Source: Schwartzia succinivorans DSM 10502
GTDB lineage: Bacteria; Bacillota; Negativicutes; Selenomonadales; Selenomonadaceae
Reading direction: 5' to 3'
DNA length: 64,000 nt
NCBI RefSeq assembly: GCF_900129225.1
Contig: NZ_FQUG01000002.1
Location: 248,001 to 312,000 of the forward strand
A model generated the notes under the pieces. The model had not been told where the DNA came from. It searched no databases and was given only the letters and a program-made list of their open reading frames with translations. Of this stretch, positions 7,646-15,644 are shown in pieces (the first letter of the stretch is position 1; every line of letters starts with the position of its first letter). The position numbers and the translations under genes are program-made.

Positions 7646-9486
7646 ACCCTAAGGAAATAGAAAGTATTATTTCATACCTTGAAGATACTGATACTGAATG
7701 CATGAATCTGGACATGGTGCTGGGCTGGCTCCGAAAGCTTGAAAATGCCAGCGCGGCCTCAAAAAGCGCAAATGACAGAGTACTGCTCATGTATACGGCC
7801 GGACTTGCACGTTACAGACTTGGAGAATATGACCGTGCAATAACCGTATTGGAGAAGGCACTTCGGGGGGCTGAAAGCCTCGGCCTTTTGGTGTACGCCG
7901 CTAAAATGCATTGCATTCTTTCTGTATGCTATACCCTGACAGGTGATATAAAGAAAGCCGGCAGACACTCTGAAACAGCGCTTCGCGAGTTTGGACGTCT
8001 GCGGCTTTTTGATGAGCTGTCGCTGCACTACATTCACATCATACAGCTGGGACGCCTGGCAAATGAAAAGGATGAGGTGCTGGAGTACCTGCGCCGCGCG
8101 GAGTATTTCAGTCATGGGCATACAACTTCGAAAAGCGTGTGTGTGCTCTTCGGAATAGCACAGATATATAACAATATTCTTTATGACAACATCAAAGGGA
8201 CAAAATATCTGACCCGTGGCATAGAGATATGCCGCATGAACGGTATGGTTCTTATGGAAAAGCTGGGAATGAAACGCCTTGCTGATACATATCTGATGAT
8301 GGAGAGATATTCCGATGCTGCAGATGTGTACTGCCGTATTATAGGTGATGAAAGAAAGCGCCTTCCTGATTCGGTATGCACATCCGTAAGGGTAAGCCTT
8401 GTTTTTTGTGATTTCCAGCTTGGACGTCTGATTTCGGCGGAGAAGAGAATCACTGAGCTTGAAGAATTTTTGCCGAGGCTTTGGGAAAAGGAAAGAAAGC
8501 AGTTTACCGCTGTCGCATGCTACCTCAAGGCAAGGCTTGCTCTGATACGCGATGATACCTTTGAAGAAGCTGAGGAGTTTTTGAAAAAGGCGCTGGCAAT
8601 TTTTGAAAAATACGGCAGATATGATTTCCCTGTTCCGGAGTTTGACTACATGCTTTATTCCCTCCAGGCCTCAATGCTTCTCAGGCAGGGGCGGCTTGGC
8701 GGTGCGGAGCGCGCATGCAAAAAGCTGGCCGAAACAGCAGATCATTACGGCGCACGCTGCAGGCGTGATGCCTACGCGCGGCTGTCCATGATAGCTGAGC
8801 TGAGAGGCGATTATGAGGCGGCATGCCACTACGCCCACATGGAAGACGAAGCGATAGATGCCATAGAGGCAGGAAATCTGGCCCTGAGGTTCGAGCAGCT
8901 TTGCGGAAAATTCTTCGATACCATGCGTTCACGTGAGATTACGGGTCTGAAAAAAGAAAATCAGACACTGAAAAAGAACATTGATATGGATGCTCTTACG
9001 CAGGTCTACAATAAAAAGTATTATCTGCGCTATCTTCGCCGCATACACGAAGGAGACAGAAAAGATATTCATCAGCTGACGGTTCTTATGGTCGATATTG
9101 ACCATTTTAAGGAGTATAATGATTACTACGGGCACACCGACGGCGACAAGTGTCTGAGAAGGGTTGCGGAAATTCTGACGAATGCCGCGGATTTGTTTGG
9201 TGCTTACGTCATGCGGTACGGCGGAGAAGAATTTGCTATTTTCCTTGAGAACTTTACCGAAAAGGATGGAGAGGAAACGGCACGCCTTATTATGGATGAG
9301 CTGGCAGAGGCGCATATACCGCACGAGACGTCTCCTGTGGCGGATCATCTTACCGTGAGTATCGGTATAGCATCCGAGCGGCGGAATATTCCGCGTGAAA
9401 TCAACGCGCTGATGGAGCGCGCCGACGAAGCACTGTACGAGGTGAAAAGAAGCGGAGGAAACATGTTCCGCGCTATGCAGTGGTAA
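7642..9486 (+). CDS. TPR-rich/GGDEF diguanylate cyclase, second of the pair
   Basis: A 614-residue cytosolic relative of the preceding protein. Residues 1 to about 430 are tetratricopeptide-like helical repeats (GLARYRLGEYDRAITVLEKA, a good TPR unit near residue 55). A short coiled coil (LKKENQTLKKNI) leads into the GGDEF domain from about 450. The active site is RYGGEEF near residue 526, with DIDHFKEYNDYYGH for metal and nucleotide; again no RxxD is obvious. Translation is coupled to the upstream cyclase through ATGA. The pair shares architecture but has diverged, probably a duplication with separate protein-protein inputs through the TPRs. Confidence 0.9.
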   Translation: MNPKEIESIISYLEDTDTECMNLDMVLGWLRKLENASAASKSANDRVLLMYTAGLARYRLGEYDRAITVLEKALRGAESLGLLVYAAKMHCILSVCYTLTGDIKKAGRHSETALREFGRLRLFDELSLHYIHIIQLGRLANEKDEVLEYLRRAEYFSHGHTTSKSVCVLFGIAQIYNNILYDNIKGTKYLTRGIEICRMNGMVLMEKLGMKRLADTYLMMERYSDAADVYCRIIGDERKRLPDSVCTSVRVSLVFCDFQLGRLISAEKRITELEEFLPRLWEKERKQFTAVACYLKARLALIRDDTFEEAEEFLKKALAIFEKYGRYDFPVPEFDYMLYSLQASMLLRQGRLGGAERACKKLAETADHYGARCRRDAYARLSMIAELRGDYEAACHYAHMEDEAIDAIEAGNLALRFEQLCGKFFDTMRSREITGLKKENQTLKKNIDMDALTQVYNKKYYLRYLRRIHEGDRKDIHQLTVLMVDIDHFKEYNDYYGHTDGDKCLRRVAEILTNAADLFGAYVMRYGGEEFAIFLENFTEKDGEETARLIMDELAEAHIPHETSPVADHLTVSIGIASERRNIPREINALMERADEALYEVKRSGGNMFRAMQW

Positions 9487-9496
9487 AGGAGAAATT

Positions 9497-10534
9497 ATGG
9501 AGCTTCAAAAGCTTATCGAAAAAGCGGAAACGACACATAAATTAACGAAGGAGGAGCTTACGCTCCTTCTTTCTTCATCTGAGGCAGAAGAACATCTTGC
9601 CGCAGCTGCCGACCGCGTTCGGAAGAAATACGTCGGGGACGCAGTGCATCTTCGCGGTCTTATTGAATTTTCCAGCTATTGCAGAAGAAACTGCATGTAC
9701 TGCGGCCTGCGGCGTGATAATGAAAAAGCAGGCAGATACCGTCTTTCACCTGATGAGATAAAAGCCCTTGCGGAAAAAGCAGTGGGCTACGGATATCATA
9801 CAGTCGTTCTTCAGTCGGGAGAGGATATGTGGTATACAACGGAGCGTCTTGTACCGATTATACGATTCATAAAAAATCTTGGGGCAGCCGTTACTCTTTC
9901 AATTGGGGAGCGTACGAGAGAAGAATATGCGGAGCTGAAAAAAGCAGGAGCAGACAGATTCCTGCTGCGCATAGAAACTACTGACCGCGCTCTTTATGAA
10001 AAGCTTGATCCGGGAATGTCCTATGACGAACGCTGCCGATGCCTTCATGACCTGAAGGAGCTTGGATATGAAGTGGGAACAGGCTGCCTCATCGGACTTC
10101 CGGGACAAACTGTAGAAGCCCTTGCTGAAGATATTCTTTTCTTTCAGGAAATCGACGCTGACATGGTGGGAATCGGGCCTTTGATTCCTAATCCCGATAC
10201 ACCCCTTGGCGATGAGCCGACAGGTGACATGGGGATTACACGGCGCATGGTATCCCTTATCCGACTCCTTCTTCCGGAGGCGAATATTCCCGCGACGACG
10301 GCAATGGAGACACTTATCCCGCATAAAGGCCGGGAGATAATTCTGAAATCCGGGGCAAATGTAGTAATGCCTAATGTGACAGAGGGAGAGGCAAGGGAAA
10401 AGTATGCACTCTATCCAGGCAAGGCATGTGTGTCAGATACACCTGCATACTGCCGTACATGTATGGAGACAAGGATAAATGCCATCGGCAGATTCATCGG
10501 CAGTGATGCAGGCGCAAGAAAACACCGCAGATAA
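9497..10534 (+). CDS. hydE: [FeFe]-hydrogenase maturase HydE, radical SAM
   Basis: Radical SAM enzyme for assembly of the di-iron subcluster of [FeFe]-hydrogenase, cytoplasmic. The 345-residue length fits. The SAM-cluster cysteines are Cys62, Cys66 and Cys69 (CRRNCMYC), followed by GLRRDN. Downstream are VVLQSGEDMWYT, RIETTDRALYEKLDPGMSY and GCLIGLPGQTVE, all HydE-like rather than BioB or ThiH. Cysteines near the C-terminus (YCRTCMETR) could hold the auxiliary cluster found in many HydE. It starts 10 bases after the second cyclase and may share its transcript. HydF, HydG and the hydrogenase are not in this window. HydE is more likely than PylB. Confidence 0.92.
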   Translation: MELQKLIEKAETTHKLTKEELTLLLSSSEAEEHLAAAADRVRKKYVGDAVHLRGLIEFSSYCRRNCMYCGLRRDNEKAGRYRLSPDEIKALAEKAVGYGYHTVVLQSGEDMWYTTERLVPIIRFIKNLGAAVTLSIGERTREEYAELKKAGADRFLLRIETTDRALYEKLDPGMSYDERCRCLHDLKELGYEVGTGCLIGLPGQTVEALAEDILFFQEIDADMVGIGPLIPNPDTPLGDEPTGDMGITRRMVSLIRLLLPEANIPATTAMETLIPHKGREIILKSGANVVMPNVTEGEAREKYALYPGKACVSDTPAYCRTCMETRINAIGRFIGSDAGARKHRR

Positions 10535-10607
10535 GTTTCATAATATTTACATTTTGCTTTTCTATCATGATGGAAGGCAAAAAGTCTTTTGGAGGTAACC
10601 GCAGGCT

Positions 10608-11378
10608 ATGCATACGGCTGTACTTGGAAGCGGCAGTAAAGGAAACTCAGTCTATATAGAAATGGAAGGAATGCATATTCTCGTTGACGCGGGAATCGGT
10701 GTACGTCGTGTCATGAAGGGCCTGAAGGAAATCGGGGTAACACCTGATATGCTTTCAGCGGTTTTTCTGACCCACGAGCATACAGACCATGTAAAAGGTC
10801 TTGGGCCGCTTCTTCGTGCCACGGAGGCAACGGTTTATACAAGACCGGGAACGCTTGAAGCGCTTCCCAAAAGAAAAGAGCTGCCGGAGGAACGTCTTGA
10901 AGTAATTCATGATGAAATGAAACTGGGGCCTCTTACAGTAAAGGCCTTTTCGACGCTTCATGATGCGGCTGACCCTGTGGGATACAGCTTCTATGGAGCA
11001 AATTCCAAATGCACTCTTGCAACTGATTTAGGATTCATTACTTCCTCAGTTCAGTCGGCAATAGACGGTTCTGATGTGCTGGTGCTGGAAACAAACCACG
11101 ACCCCGCAATGCTGAAAAGAGGGTCGTATCCCTGGCCGCTTAAGCAGCGGATTTTGAGCAATCGGGGGCACCTTGCAAACGAGGAGGCTGCATGGGCGCT
11201 TGTACACATGAAAAAACGCCCGAAAAAGCTCTTTCTTGCACATCTCAGCGAGGAAAACAACCGACCTGAGCTGGCGAAGGAAACAGTGGAACGGGTTTTA
11301 AGGGAACAGGGGGCAGCATCCCCGACCATGGAAATAACCGTTGCACGTCAGAATGACATGGACTTTTGGTGTGAATGA
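10608..11378 (+). CDS. MBL-fold metallo-hydrolase of the YycJ/WalJ type
   Basis: A 256-residue cytosolic metallo-beta-lactamase-fold protein. The N-terminus LGSGSKGNSVYIE, the metal motif THEHTDHVKGL near residue 60, YSFYGANSKCTLATDLG and the NHD motif are typical of YycJ (WalJ), which in low-GC Gram-positives is linked to the WalRK cell-wall operon and, in some species, DNA-repair or wall phenotypes. Here, as there, an htrA-type protease and rlmH follow, the same order as yycJ-htrA-rlmH at the end of wal operons, but the WalRK and YycHI genes are absent upstream. ATG 10608 is preceded by TTTGGAGGT at suitable distance. Confidence 0.9.
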   Translation: MHTAVLGSGSKGNSVYIEMEGMHILVDAGIGVRRVMKGLKEIGVTPDMLSAVFLTHEHTDHVKGLGPLLRATEATVYTRPGTLEALPKRKELPEERLEVIHDEMKLGPLTVKAFSTLHDAADPVGYSFYGANSKCTLATDLGFITSSVQSAIDGSDVLVLETNHDPAMLKRGSYPWPLKQRILSNRGHLANEEAAWALVHMKKRPKKLFLAHLSEENNRPELAKETVERVLREQGAASPTMEITVARQNDMDFWCE

Positions 11379-11395
11379 CAACAGGAGGGATAGAT

Positions 11396-12517
11396 ATGAA
11401 ACTCGTTGTGAAGGACTGGAAAAAATATACGACAGGCGCGCTCATGGGAATGGTTGTGACAGGCGCGGTGCTTTTCAGCGGCTGCTCAGGCCTGGGCGCG
11501 GTCGCGTCATCTGATGCGGGCATTCCCGAGACATCACGGCCTGCTGTATCAACCGGGACAGGGAATCTTTCAGATGCCCGCAACACTCCTACGGTTCGAG
11601 TAGCGAAGGCGGTGGGGCCTGCAGTAGTAGGTATCACAAACAAAGCCGTCGCAAGAGACTGGTTTAACAATCAGGTACAGGTAGAGCAGGGAGTAGGCTC
11701 GGGAGTTATTTTCAGAAGCGACGGATATATCGTCACGAATAACCATGTAATAGAGGGCGCCCGCGAAATTCTTGTATCACTTTCCGACGGCCGCAGTGTA
11801 AAGGGCAAGCTTATCGGGGCTGATGAGCTTACGGATATCGCGGTTGTAAAAATTGATGAAACAGACCTTCCCACAGCATCCTTCGGAAACTCTGACGAGA
11901 TCGTTGTAGGAGAGCCTGCCATAGCCATCGGAAATCCGATGGGACTTGAATTCCAGGGAAGTGTAACCGTCGGCGTTATTAGCGCGATGAACCGTACCCT
12001 TTCCATGGGTGGCGAACGTCAGCTCAAGCTCATTCAGACAGACGCGGCAATCAGCCCGGGCAACTCCGGTGGAGCACTTGCCAATGCTGACGGACTTGTA
12101 ATCGGAATCAACAGCGCAAAAATAGCGGCTAACGGCGTCGAGGGCATGGGCTTTTCCATTCCTATCAATACCGTCCGTGAAGTTGTATCCCAGCTTATGG
12201 AGCACGGACGTGTAATCCGTCCGTACCTCGGCGTCGGAGTATTTGATAAAGAAACGGCTGCCCGTGCAGGCTATCAGCTCAATGTAGACGCAGGTGTGTA
12301 TGTGCAGAATGTAACACTGCAGGGGCCTGCAGGGCGTGCAGGACTCCAGCGCGGCGACATCATTCTTGAGGTTGGCGGGGAAAAGACGAATACTGTCGGA
12401 GAGCTTCGTGCCGCTGTTACCGCCCATAGCGTCGGAGATACTGTCCCGGTGAAATATATCAGAGGCGACGAAACCTACACTGTAGACGTCACACTGGACG
12501 CGGCCCCGGAGCGGTAA
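11396..12517 (+). CDS. HtrA/DegP-type trypsin-like serine protease with PDZ domain
   Basis: Envelope quality-control protease, about 373 residues. The N-terminus has one hydrophobic segment (GALMGMVVTGAVLFSGC) ending in a possible lipobox, so it is membrane-anchored or a lipoprotein facing outward. The catalytic triad is His117 (TNNHVIEG), Asp147 (LTDIAVVKI) and Ser224 (SPGNSGGAL). A single PDZ domain follows from about residue 270 (RPYLGVGVF, GPAGRAGLQRGDIILEV). ATG 11396 has AGGAGGG upstream; starting at 11375 would overlap the yycJ stop and lacks such a site. The rlmH gene starts one base after its stop. Confidence 0.95.
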   Translation: MKLVVKDWKKYTTGALMGMVVTGAVLFSGCSGLGAVASSDAGIPETSRPAVSTGTGNLSDARNTPTVRVAKAVGPAVVGITNKAVARDWFNNQVQVEQGVGSGVIFRSDGYIVTNNHVIEGAREILVSLSDGRSVKGKLIGADELTDIAVVKIDETDLPTASFGNSDEIVVGEPAIAIGNPMGLEFQGSVTVGVISAMNRTLSMGGERQLKLIQTDAAISPGNSGGALANADGLVIGINSAKIAANGVEGMGFSIPINTVREVVSQLMEHGRVIRPYLGVGVFDKETAARAGYQLNVDAGVYVQNVTLQGPAGRAGLQRGDIILEVGGEKTNTVGELRAAVTAHSVGDTVPVKYIRGDETYTVDVTLDAAPER

Positions 12518-12518
12518 C

Positions 12519-12998
12519 GTGAAGATTACGATAGTTGCGGCAGGCAAGCTGAAGGAAAAATATCTTACACAGGGCATCGCGGAGTTTATGAAAAGACTTA
12601 CTCCCTTTGCCCGTGTAGAAATACGGGAAATAAACGAGGAGCACATGCCGGACGAGCCCTCTGACGCAGACCGCGAAAGGGTTCTGACAAAAGAAGGAGA
12701 GCGTCTTTTGAAACAGGTGCCCGAGGGAAGCTATCTTTTCGTGCTGGACGTATACGGAAAGCAAAAATCCTCCGAGGAGCTTGCGGAGCGTATAAATGAG
12801 CTGGGGCTTCAGGGGAAAAGCAGCATTACATTTCTTATCGGAGGAGCCTTCGGACTCTCAAAGGAAGTCCGCGCGGCGGCAGACGAGCTTTTATCCTTCT
12901 CGCGGATGACATTTACACATCAGATGGTGCGTCTTCTTCTTGTAGAGCAGATATACCGTGCATTCAAGATTAACCGCGGAGAGAAATATCACTGGTAA
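12519..12998 (+). CDS. rlmH: 23S rRNA (pseudouridine-1915-N3)-methyltransferase RlmH
   Basis: SPOUT-class methyltransferase acting on helix 69 of the assembled 70S ribosome. The 159-residue length is typical. The trefoil-knot SAM site is FLIGGAFGLSKEV near residue 107, and the C-terminus FTHQMVRLLLVEQIYRAFKI ending YHW is diagnostic. The start codon is GTG at 12519, one base after the htrA stop; the upstream CCGGAGCGG could serve as RBS. Last gene of the yycJ-htrA-rlmH group, closed by a symmetrical terminator. Confidence 0.97.
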   Translation: MKITIVAAGKLKEKYLTQGIAEFMKRLTPFARVEIREINEEHMPDEPSDADRERVLTKEGERLLKQVPEGSYLFVLDVYGKQKSSEELAERINELGLQGKSSITFLIGGAFGLSKEVRAAADELLSFSRMTFTHQMVRLLLVEQIYRAFKINRGEKYHW

Positions 12999-13006
12999 AA
13001 TAAAAA

Positions 13007-13037
13007 CGCAGCAGGGTTAACCCTGCTGCGAATTTTT
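13007..13037. terminator. Bidirectional terminator between convergent genes
   Basis: A perfect 10-bp stem CGCAGCAGGG / CCCTGCTGCG around TTAA, with T7 on the plus-strand side and an A-rich flank giving T5 on the minus side. It ends rlmH (+) and the S41 protease (-). Confidence 0.93.
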
Positions 13038-13043
13038 TTGCCG

Positions 13044-14798
13044 TTATTTACCGAGAATTTTGTTGATGTATTTGGTCAGAGCCTTTCTGTCATAGAACTG
13101 ATCCGGGGTCGGCAGAACAAAATCAGGCGTTACGCCCTTGTCTATGTCATAGAATGAACCGTTTTTTGTATAGGCGAGACGATAAGGCCCGGATATATTG
13201 AACACACACCCGTCAGCTGTTGTCATATTCTGCACAACACAGGCACCGCCGCCGGAGGTCTGACCGAGTATTGTGACACGGTTGGAGTTCTTCAGCGCGC
13301 TTGGAACAAGATTGCCGCAGGAGAAGCTGTTTGGTGAGGTCAGACAGAAAAGATTGTAATTAAGGAGATTGTCTTTGTCGTCAAACTTTCTGTCCATATT
13401 CATATCAGCCTTGAAATTCTGAGTAACGAGAGCACCTGTTAAAGGATTTGTTACACTTATGGAGCCTTCACCCAAAAACATACTGATAGTGTATGCCGCG
13501 GTGGGCGCCGCACCGCCGCCGTTGTTTGAAAGGTCAAGCACGACATTTTTTATCGGACTGTCTTTTCTCGTGATTCTGGAGAAGGAGTAGCTCATCAGAC
13601 AGATAGTGTCATCAAGATGCTCCGCTACCGTTTCCTTGTAATAGTCATCAACGGTGACGTCAAATTTGTCAAAGGTAATATACGCGGTGTTTCCTACCTC
13701 TTCATATTGGGGCACACCGTTTGGATAGCGTTTATTACGGGCTTCTGCATACCGCTTCATGTCAGCGATACTTTGTCTGCAGGAGGTTCCGTACCTGCGC
13801 TCGGGAGCCTCCTTCATCATGTAGGAACGTTTGGCAAAGGAACTGTGCAGGTCGTCAAGATGAATGAATGTTAAATCACAGAGTGCCTGTCCTGCTGTCT
13901 GTGGGTCAGGACTGAGGAGTTGCTCCTTGAGCCCGGCCTGAAGGAACATCGTATCAAAATTTTTTATGTTATGCTGTTCCTTTAACCCGTAAAGAGAGTC
14001 AAGGGCAAAACAAAGTTCGTTGTAGTTGAATTTTGCCAGTGCGTCACTTCTTTTTGCCGGGTGTGGGACATTGTAATAAAGGTCTTCGAATGGCTGGAGA
14101 TTTCCGCTCTGCAGAATGAAGACACTTGCCCCGTTATACAGAGAGTTCATCCCGTTCTGTGACAGCAGGATGTCACTGAAAAGCTGGAGAGGTACGTAAT
14201 ATTCACCGTCCTGACAGATAAGGTCGATTCCATAATCTCCGGGGTGGAAGGTAATTGATTCACCGTAGCGCTCGAAGGAAGTATTGCTTCTCTGGAAAAG
14301 CTCTGCTTCTCCCTGGTCGTTATAGCCGGAAACCGCAACAAGATCCATAAGAGTTGCGTCAGGAAGCCTGACCATAAAAGCATCATAATCCCAGAAGGAG
14401 ATAGTATCCTCGCCGCAGTCGAAGATTACAGGATAGTGTGTCTCTCTGCTGAGCATAACCCGTTCACCCTTTGACTGCATCGTCAGGTTGTACTTCGGGG
14501 CATCCATCGCTCTTACCATACGGATAAGTATATCCTTTGCAGCAGTAACAGAAATATACGGAACATCATTTACACCGTCGATAAAATAAAGGTCGATTTT
14601 GTCCTTGCTGCCTTCCTGCGCATTGCCGTAATAAATAGGTACTGTCATTTTCCCGATTTCATGGTCATAGGCGGATTCCGAGGCTTCGGTTTCAACCGCT
14701 GCTGATGGCAGACTTTCCTCTGCATGACCGTATACCGGCGAAAAAAGAATGCTGCCTGCAAGTAAAATTGATGCGAGTTTTCCTTTCGTTCCCTTCAT
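13044..14798 (-). CDS. Exported S41-family (tail-specific type) serine peptidase
   Basis: A 584-residue exported protein. A signal peptide (LASILLAGSILFSPVYGHA) begins the protein. The middle is a family-specific region of about 300 residues containing copper-amine-oxidase-N-like stretches that I cannot assign. The C-terminal 200 residues are the S41 fold: VVLDLSNNGGGAAPT, then the nucleophile region LTSPNSFSCGN with Ser near residue 492, and TSGGGAC. I do not see a PDZ domain. The usual Lys general base four residues after the Ser is not obvious (SCGNLVPSALK), so a variant dyad or a non-processive peptidase is possible. RBS GGAGGAGG precedes the start on the minus strand. A copy of the dispersed promoter-like repeat lies 45-80 bases upstream. 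Confidence 0.82.
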   Translation of the reverse strand: MKGTKGKLASILLAGSILFSPVYGHAEESLPSAAVETEASESAYDHEIGKMTVPIYYGNAQEGSKDKIDLYFIDGVNDVPYISVTAAKDILIRMVRAMDAPKYNLTMQSKGERVMLSRETHYPVIFDCGEDTISFWDYDAFMVRLPDATLMDLVAVSGYNDQGEAELFQRSNTSFERYGESITFHPGDYGIDLICQDGEYYVPLQLFSDILLSQNGMNSLYNGASVFILQSGNLQPFEDLYYNVPHPAKRSDALAKFNYNELCFALDSLYGLKEQHNIKNFDTMFLQAGLKEQLLSPDPQTAGQALCDLTFIHLDDLHSSFAKRSYMMKEAPERRYGTSCRQSIADMKRYAEARNKRYPNGVPQYEEVGNTAYITFDKFDVTVDDYYKETVAEHLDDTICLMSYSFSRITRKDSPIKNVVLDLSNNGGGAAPTAAYTISMFLGEGSISVTNPLTGALVTQNFKADMNMDRKFDDKDNLLNYNLFCLTSPNSFSCGNLVPSALKNSNRVTILGQTSGGGACVVQNMTTADGCVFNISGPYRLAYTKNGSFYDIDKGVTPDFVLPTPDQFYDRKALTKYINKILGK

Positions 14799-14842
14799 GT
14801 ATATTCCTCCTCCTGTGGAAGTGTAACTTCACTTATATTAAG

Positions 14843-14876
14843 TATAATGCCTTTAATCAAAGATTGCCATTGCTAA
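14843..14876 (-). repeat. Dispersed promoter-like repeat, copy E (degenerate)
   Basis: Read on the minus strand it ends GGCAATCTTTGATTAAAGGC then ATTATACT, matching copies at 19155 and 25522. The left arm of the palindrome is eroded (TTAGCAAT instead of GTTTTGCC). It points at the S41 peptidase gene and offers TATACT as -10. Confidence 0.75.
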
Positions 14877-14901
14877 ATTTCCTCCGGGGCAGACCGTTTT
14901 C

Positions 14902-14940
14902 TAAAAAGAATCCCGCCTGCAAACTGCACGACGGGATTCT
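14902..14940 (-). terminator. Terminator of the C39-like gene (minus strand)
   Basis: A 9-bp stem AGAATCCCG / CGGGATTCT with a 16-base loop; on the minus strand it is followed by five T. It lies immediately after the stop at 14942. Confidence 0.85.
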
Positions 14941-14941
14941 C

Positions 14942-15568
14942 TTATATGAAGTATTCTATTGTCTTGTCTTCTGTTAGCTTTGTATTGTTGTTGAACAGGA
15001 GCATTGCCTCGCGGTCTGCTTCGGGGCCGAAAGCATACAGACTGTCGGTTTCACTTTCAAAATAATGAAGCGGCACGATGCGGTTGTGGGTGAATGGCGC
15101 GTCATTCACGATTTTTATATCGGTGGCATCTCCTATGTCCGGCACTGTTTCGTAATAGGGGTCGAACATCATGATGCCATCGGAGGTGATTCCCGTGAGA
15201 AGCGCGTAGTGCTCTACCTCGAACCACAGCCTTACAACCACGGCACCGCCCCGGTGCAGGGCATCAATTATAAGTCCGCCGTTTTTTACGTTTACCGACG
15301 AGCCCGAAAGGTAACGGCTTGATACGGGGATTGAACCGACCCGTCCGTAGCCGTCAAGCCAGTTGGCAAGAAACATCATGGCCGAGCGGGATGTTCCGCG
15401 TTTCCCCGGGACTCCGCCGTCTCCGTAGCAGTCGAGACAATAAAGAGTGATGTTTCTTATGATTTCAGGAGGTATGTCTTCACGCTCAAAAAGAAAGCGT
15501 ATCGCATTGTCAAGGGTTGTGGGCCCGCAGTCGTATTCGGATATTTGATACTGAAGAGGTGTCTTCAT
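14942..15568 (-). CDS. C39-like papain-fold cysteine peptidase domain protein
   Basis: A 208-residue protein made of a single C39-like domain: Cys14 in EYDCGPTTLDNAIRF, His120 in VEHYALLTG and Asp136 in MFDPYY form a complete papain-like triad. There is no signal peptide and no attached ABC exporter, unlike bacteriocin-processing C39 peptidases, so it probably acts in the cytosol. Substrate unknown. Neighbours on the same strand are the S41 peptidase downstream and a MocR regulator upstream, each with its own signals; a functional link is not shown. Bases 15569-15644 to the next gene hold no clear terminator. Confidence 0.78.
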   Translation of the reverse strand: MKTPLQYQISEYDCGPTTLDNAIRFLFEREDIPPEIIRNITLYCLDCYGDGGVPGKRGTSRSAMMFLANWLDGYGRVGSIPVSSRYLSGSSVNVKNGGLIIDALHRGGAVVVRLWFEVEHYALLTGITSDGIMMFDPYYETVPDIGDATDIKIVNDAPFTHNRIVPLHYFESETDSLYAFGPEADREAMLLFNNNTKLTEDKTIEYFI

Positions 15569-15644
15569 GGAAATTCACCATTTTCTTTAGGGATTTCCTA
15601 TCATTTTAATAAAAACGGTATGAAAGTGCAAGAACCCCGAAGGC

